From NCBI GenBank assembly GCA_948144175.1, contig CANXME010000102.1:1-64000 (forward strand): a stretch of DNA of 64,000 nt, given 5' to 3'. The notes below the pieces were generated by a model. That model searched no databases and was not told the DNA's origin. It saw nothing but the letters and a program-made list of their open reading frames with translations. Of the stretch, positions 60,020 through 64,000 are shown in pieces. This DNA is from Closterium sp. NIES-65. Its lineage: Eukaryota; Streptophyta; Zygnematophyceae; Desmidiales; Closteriaceae. Position numbers and translations under genes: made by a program. Each line of letters opens with the position of its first letter. The stretch's first letter is position 1.

Positions 60020-60465
60020 CTTTGTTTTCTGCCCTAACGGCCCCTAGACGCAGGCATGCCGCCCTTAGACGCCCATGCGCCGCCTGTCCTGGCCCCTTGA
60101 CGCCCGCGCGCCGCCCTAACACGCTCGCGCGCCGCTTGTCCCGGCCCCTAGACACCCGCGCGCCGCCCGTCCAGGCCCCACGCTGCCCGCGCGCTGCCCT
60201 TCGAGCCCGCGCGCCGCCCGTCCAGGCCCCACGCCGCCCGCGCGCTGCCCTTCGAGCCCGCGAACCGCACGTCTAGGCCCCACGCTGCCCGCGCGCTGCC
60301 CTTAGTGCACACGAGCCGCCCGTCTCGGCCCCCCCTAGACGCCTGCGCGCTGCCCGCCAGGCCCCTCGACGCCGTGCGCCGCCCGATCCGGCCCCACGCC
60401 ACCCGTGCACCACCCGTCCCGGCCGCGCACACCCTTCCCGGCCCCTCGTCGCCCGTGTGCAGCCC
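60020..60465 (+). other. GC-rich leader with CCCGCGCGCCGCCC motifs
   Basis: Irregular repeats of CCCGCGCGCCGCCC, GTCCCGGCCCC and GGCCCCACGCTGCC. Similar motifs on the minus strand make up the leader of the copia copy at 49,510-50,449. Proline/arginine/alanine-rich open frames occur on both strands and are not considered genes. Confidence 0.75.
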
Positions 60466-60645
60466 GTCCCGGCCCCGCTCCCAGCCGCCCGTGCGTCACT
60501 CGTCCCGACCCCGCTCCCAGCCGCCCGCGCGCTACCCGTCCCGGCCCCGCTCCCAGCCGCCCGCGCGCTACCTGTCCCGGCCCCGCTCCCAGCCGCCCAC
60601 GCGCTACTTGTCCCGGCCCAGCTCCCGGCCACCCGTGCACCACCC
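60466..60645 (+). repeat. 36-bp tandem repeat, five copies
   Basis: Five adjacent 36-bp units begin GTCCCGGCCC, contain CGCTCCCAGCCGCCC and end in GCGCTACCC-like sequence. Units 2 to 4 are nearly identical and the outer two are more diverged. It is the end of the preserved leader. Confidence 0.9.
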
Positions 60646-60661
60646 GTCCCTACCGTGAGCC

Positions 60662-63600
60662 AGATTAATATATTTCCTACCAAATATTTTAGTGAGACCA
60701 CTAGATTCCGTGTACTATGCGAGATCTGAGCGGTTCCGTTCTCCTTGGCATTTGCACTTTAAGTTCCCATACTGACCGACCTGGCCGATGCACCATTTTC
60801 CATATACATATGCATTAGATTCCTTTCGAACCTTATTAGCTCACTAGATTTATATATTTCCCACCTTCTCATCAAGTGAGACCGCTAGATTCCCTCTACT
60901 TTTTGAGAAACGAGCGTTTCCGTTCTCCTTGGCCCCACTTGCACTATAAGTGCGAAATGCCGGCCAGACTGGCTGATGCACCATTTTCTCTACACATGTA
61001 CGCTAGTTACCTTTCAAACCCTTACGTTCACTCGATTAATATATTTCCTACCTTATATTTGAGTGAGACCACTAGATTCCATGTACTATGCAAGATCTGA
61101 GTGGTTCCGTTCTCCCAGGCATTTGCACTCTAAGTTCCCATACTGACCGACCTGGCCAATGCACCATTTTCCATATACATATGCATTAGATTCCTTCCGA
61201 ACCTTATTAGCTCACTAGATTGATATATTTCCCACCTTGTGATCGAGTGAGACCGCTAGATTCCCTCTACTTTTTGAGAAACGAGCGTTTCCGTTCTCCC
61301 TGGCCCCACTTGCACTATAAGTGCGAAATGCCGGCCAGACTGGCCGATGCACCATTTTCTCTACACATGTGCGTTAGTTACCTTTCAAACCCTTACGTTC
61401 ACTCGATTAATATATTTCCTACCTTAAATTTGAGTGAGACCACTAGATTCCGTGTACTATGCGAGATCTAAGCGGTTCCGTTCTCCCAAGCATTTGCACT
61501 CTAAGTTCCCATACTGCCCGACCTGGACAATGCACCATTTTCCATATACATATGCATTAGATTCCTTTTGAACCATATTAGGTCACTAGATTTATATATT
61601 TCCCACCTTCTGATCGAGTGAGACCGCTAGATTCCCTCTACTTTTTGAGAAACGAGCGTTTCCGTTCTCCTTGGCCCCACTTGCACTATAAGTGCGAAAT
61701 GCCGGCCAGACTGGCTGATGCACCATTTTCTCTACACATGTACGCTAGTTACCTTTCAAACCCTTACGTTCACTCGATTAATATATTTCCTACCTTATAT
61801 TTGAGTGAGACCACTAGATTCCGTGTACTATGCGAGATCTGAGCGGTTCCGTTCTCCCAGACATTTGCACTCTAAGTTCCGATACTGCCCGACCTGGCCA
61901 ATGCACCATTTTCCATATACATATGCATTAGATTCCTTCCAAACCTTATTAGCTCACTAGATTTATATATTTCCCACCTTCTGATCGAGTGAGACCGCTA
62001 GATTCCCTCTACTTTTTGAGAAACGAGCGTTTCCGTTCTCCCTGGCCCCACTTGCACTATAAGTGCGAAATGCCGGCCAGACTGGCCGATGCACCATTTT
62101 CTCTACACATGTGTGTTAGTTACCTTTCAAACCCCCCTTACGTTCATTCGATAAATATATTTCCTACCTTACATTTGAGTGAGACCACTAGATTCCGTGT
62201 ACTATGCGAGATCTGAGCGGTTCCGTTCTCCCAGGCATCTGCACTCTAAGTTCCCTTACTGCCCGACCTGGCCAATGCACCATTTTCCATATACATATGC
62301 AGTATATTCCTTTCAAACCTTATATCCTTACTAGATTTATATATTTCCCACCTTTTGATCGAGTGAGACCGCTAGATTCCCTCTACTTTTTGAGAAACGA
62401 GCGTTTCTGTTCTCCCAGGCCCCACTTGCACTATAAGTGCGAAATGCCGGCCAGACTAGCCAATGCACCATTTTCTCTACACATGTGCGTTAGTTATCTT
62501 TCAAACCCTTACGTTCACTCGACTAATATATTTCCTACCTTATATTTGAGTGAGACCACTAGATTCCGTGTACTATGCGAGATCTGAGCGGTTCCGTTCT
62601 CCCAGGCATTTGCACTCTAAGTTCCCATACTGCCCGACCTGGCCAATGCACCATTTTCCATATACATATACATTAGATTCCATTAGAACCTTATTAGCTC
62701 ACTAGATTTATATATTTCCCATCTTTTGATCGAGTGAGACCGCTAGATTCCCTTTACTTTTTGAGAAATAAGCGTTTCCGTTCTCCTTGACCCCACTTGC
62801 ACTATAAGTGCGAAATGCAGGCCAGACTGGCCGATGCACCATTTTCTCTACACATGTGCGTTAGTTACCTTTCAAACCCTTACGCTCACTCGATTAATAT
62901 ATTTCCTACCTTATATTTGAGTGAGACCACTAGATTCCGTGTACTATGCGAGATCTGAGCGGTTCCGTTCTCCCAGGCATTTGCACTCTAAGTTCCCATA
63001 CTGACCGACCTGGCCAATGCACCATTTTCCATATACATATGCATTAGATTCCTTTCAAACCTTATTCCCTCACTAGATTTATATATTTCCCACCTTCTGA
63101 TCGAGTGAGACCGCTAGATTCCCTTTACTTTTTGAGAAATGAGCGTTTCCGTTCTCCCTGGCCCCACTTGCACTATAAGTGCGAAATGCCGGCCAGACTG
63201 GCTGATGCACCATTTTCTCTACACATGTGCGTTAGTTACCTTTCAAACCCTTACGTTCACTCGATTAATATATTTCCTACCTTATATTTGAGTGAGACCA
63301 CTAGATTCCGTGTACTATGCGAGATCTGAGCGGTTCCGTTCTCCCAGGCATTTGCACTCTAAGTTCCCATACTGACCGACCTGGCCAATGCACCATTTTC
63401 CATATACATATGCATTAGATTCCTTTCGAACCTTATTAGCTCACTAGATTTATATATTTCCCACCTTCTGATCGACTGAGACCGCTAGATTCCCTCTAGT
63501 TTTTGAGAAACGAGCGTTTCCGTTCTCCCTGGCCCTACTTGCACTATAAGTGCGAAATGCCGGCCAAACTGGCCGATGCACCATTTTCTCTACACATGTG

Positions 63601-64000
63601 CGTTAGTTACCTTTCAAACCCTTACGTTCACTCGATTAATATATTTCCTACCTTATATTTGAGTGAGACCACTAGATTCCGTGTACTATGCGAGATCAGA
63701 GCGGTTCCGTTCTCCCAGGCATTTGCACCCTAAGTTCCCATACTGACCGACCTGGCCAATGCACCATTTTCCATATACATATGCATTAGATTCCTTTCAA
63801 ACCTTATTAGCTCACTAGATTTATATATTTCCCACCTTCTGATCGAGTGAGACCGCTAGATTCCCTCTACCTTTTTAGAAACGAGCGTTTCCGTTCTCCC
63901 TGGCCCCACTTGCACTATAAGTACCCTAAACCCGGCCAGACTGGCTGATGCACCATTTTCTCTACACATGTGCGTTAGTTACCTTTCAAACCCTTACGTT
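60662..64000 (+). repeat. Sat2: 371-bp satellite, block 5
   Basis: About nine units run to the window edge, mostly of the CTCTACTTTTTGAGAAACG subtype. A pair of units near 60,970 and 61,712 shares CTGGCTGATGC and ACATGTACGCTAG, 742 bp apart, showing a two-unit duplication. A unit near 62,130 has extra C bases in AAACCCCCCTTACG. The unit at 63,921-63,935 is altered to CCCTAAACCCGG. Confidence 0.95.

Larger units (their letters stand above)
59835..60661 (+). mobile_element. 5' fragment of the 132-bp-LTR copia family
   Basis: A plus-strand fragment holds one 132-bp LTR, a primer site, a conserved hairpin and about 660 bp of GC-rich repetitive leader. It then ends against Sat2 at about 60,662. 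No gag, pol or second LTR is present. About 30 bp of Sat2 are missing between its flanks, so the 3' truncation was probably accompanied by a small target loss. It belongs to the same family as the truncated copy at 43,743-50,650 but lies in the opposite orientation. Confidence 0.9.

Noticed and set aside
43743-60661. Treating the truncated copia and the 59,835 fragment as two ends of one insertion
   Set aside because: Both have their own 5' LTR and primer site and face in opposite directions, so they are separate insertions.
60022-60729. Proline/alanine/arginine-rich frames in the GC-rich leader of the copia fragment
   Set aside because: They are products of the 36-bp and related repeats, whose lengths are multiples of three. 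They overlap on both strands.
29678-63733. A recurrent 74-codon open frame in most Sat2 units
   Set aside because: It starts at GTG, not ATG, spans the B/A boundary and recurs only because the satellite is homogeneous. It is disrupted in many units with no sign of codon-level constraint.
1-64000. Host genes, tRNA or rRNA genes
   Set aside because: No recognisable domain, cloverleaf or rRNA-like sequence was seen outside the retroelements. The only tRNA-related matches are primer-binding sites.

Overview
The window looks like constitutive heterochromatin from a eukaryote, most likely of the green lineage (land plant or streptophyte alga). I find no host protein gene, no tRNA or rRNA gene and no CRISPR array. 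About 48 kb of the 64 kb is satellite DNA from two unrelated families. The rest is four LTR-retrotransposon insertions, all inside the second satellite. The green-lineage guess rests on Ty1/copia elements primed by initiator tRNA-Met, a TRIM-type miniature element, and copia coding regions that are much more GC-rich than the satellites. The species cannot be named from this sequence.

Layout. (1) 1-29,476: about 950 copies of a 31-bp satellite (Sat1). The array reads forward to about 23,122 and in inverted orientation from there to 29,476. The forward part carries multi-kilobase higher-order structure: blocks of rare variants recur at an offset of about 13.1-13.3 kb, with an extra internal duplication of about 4 kb. 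(2) 29,477-64,000: a 371-bp satellite (Sat2) made of two related halves of 184 and 187 bp. It totals about 18.3 kb, or about 49 dimers, and is split into five blocks by the insertions.

Insertions. A 1,244-bp TRIM-like element at 38,972-40,215 has 258-bp LTRs that differ at 3 sites and a near-perfect 5-bp target duplication. A 3'-truncated copia copy lies at 43,743-50,650 (minus strand, 132-bp LTR). A copia element complete from LTR to LTR lies at 51,778-59,046 (minus strand, LTRs of about 1 kb, target duplication GGCCA). Its pol is broken. A short 5' fragment of the same family as the truncated copy lies at 59,835-60,661 (plus strand). The three with a recognisable initiator-Met primer site all carry GC-rich, internally repetitive leaders.

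How it fits together. The satellites are probably structural DNA (centromeric, pericentromeric or another heterochromatic block) that evolves by unequal exchange and block duplication. The copia and TRIM elements are later arrivals in Sat2 only. The many short open frames here are by-products of repeat periodicity or GC-rich antisense frames and are not annotated as genes. The most notable points are the 13.3-kb higher-order duplication and inversion of Sat1, the half-specific dyads in Sat2, a target duplication falling exactly on one of those dyads, a hairpin array in the TRIM leader, and 15 GTCGAC sites in one LTR.
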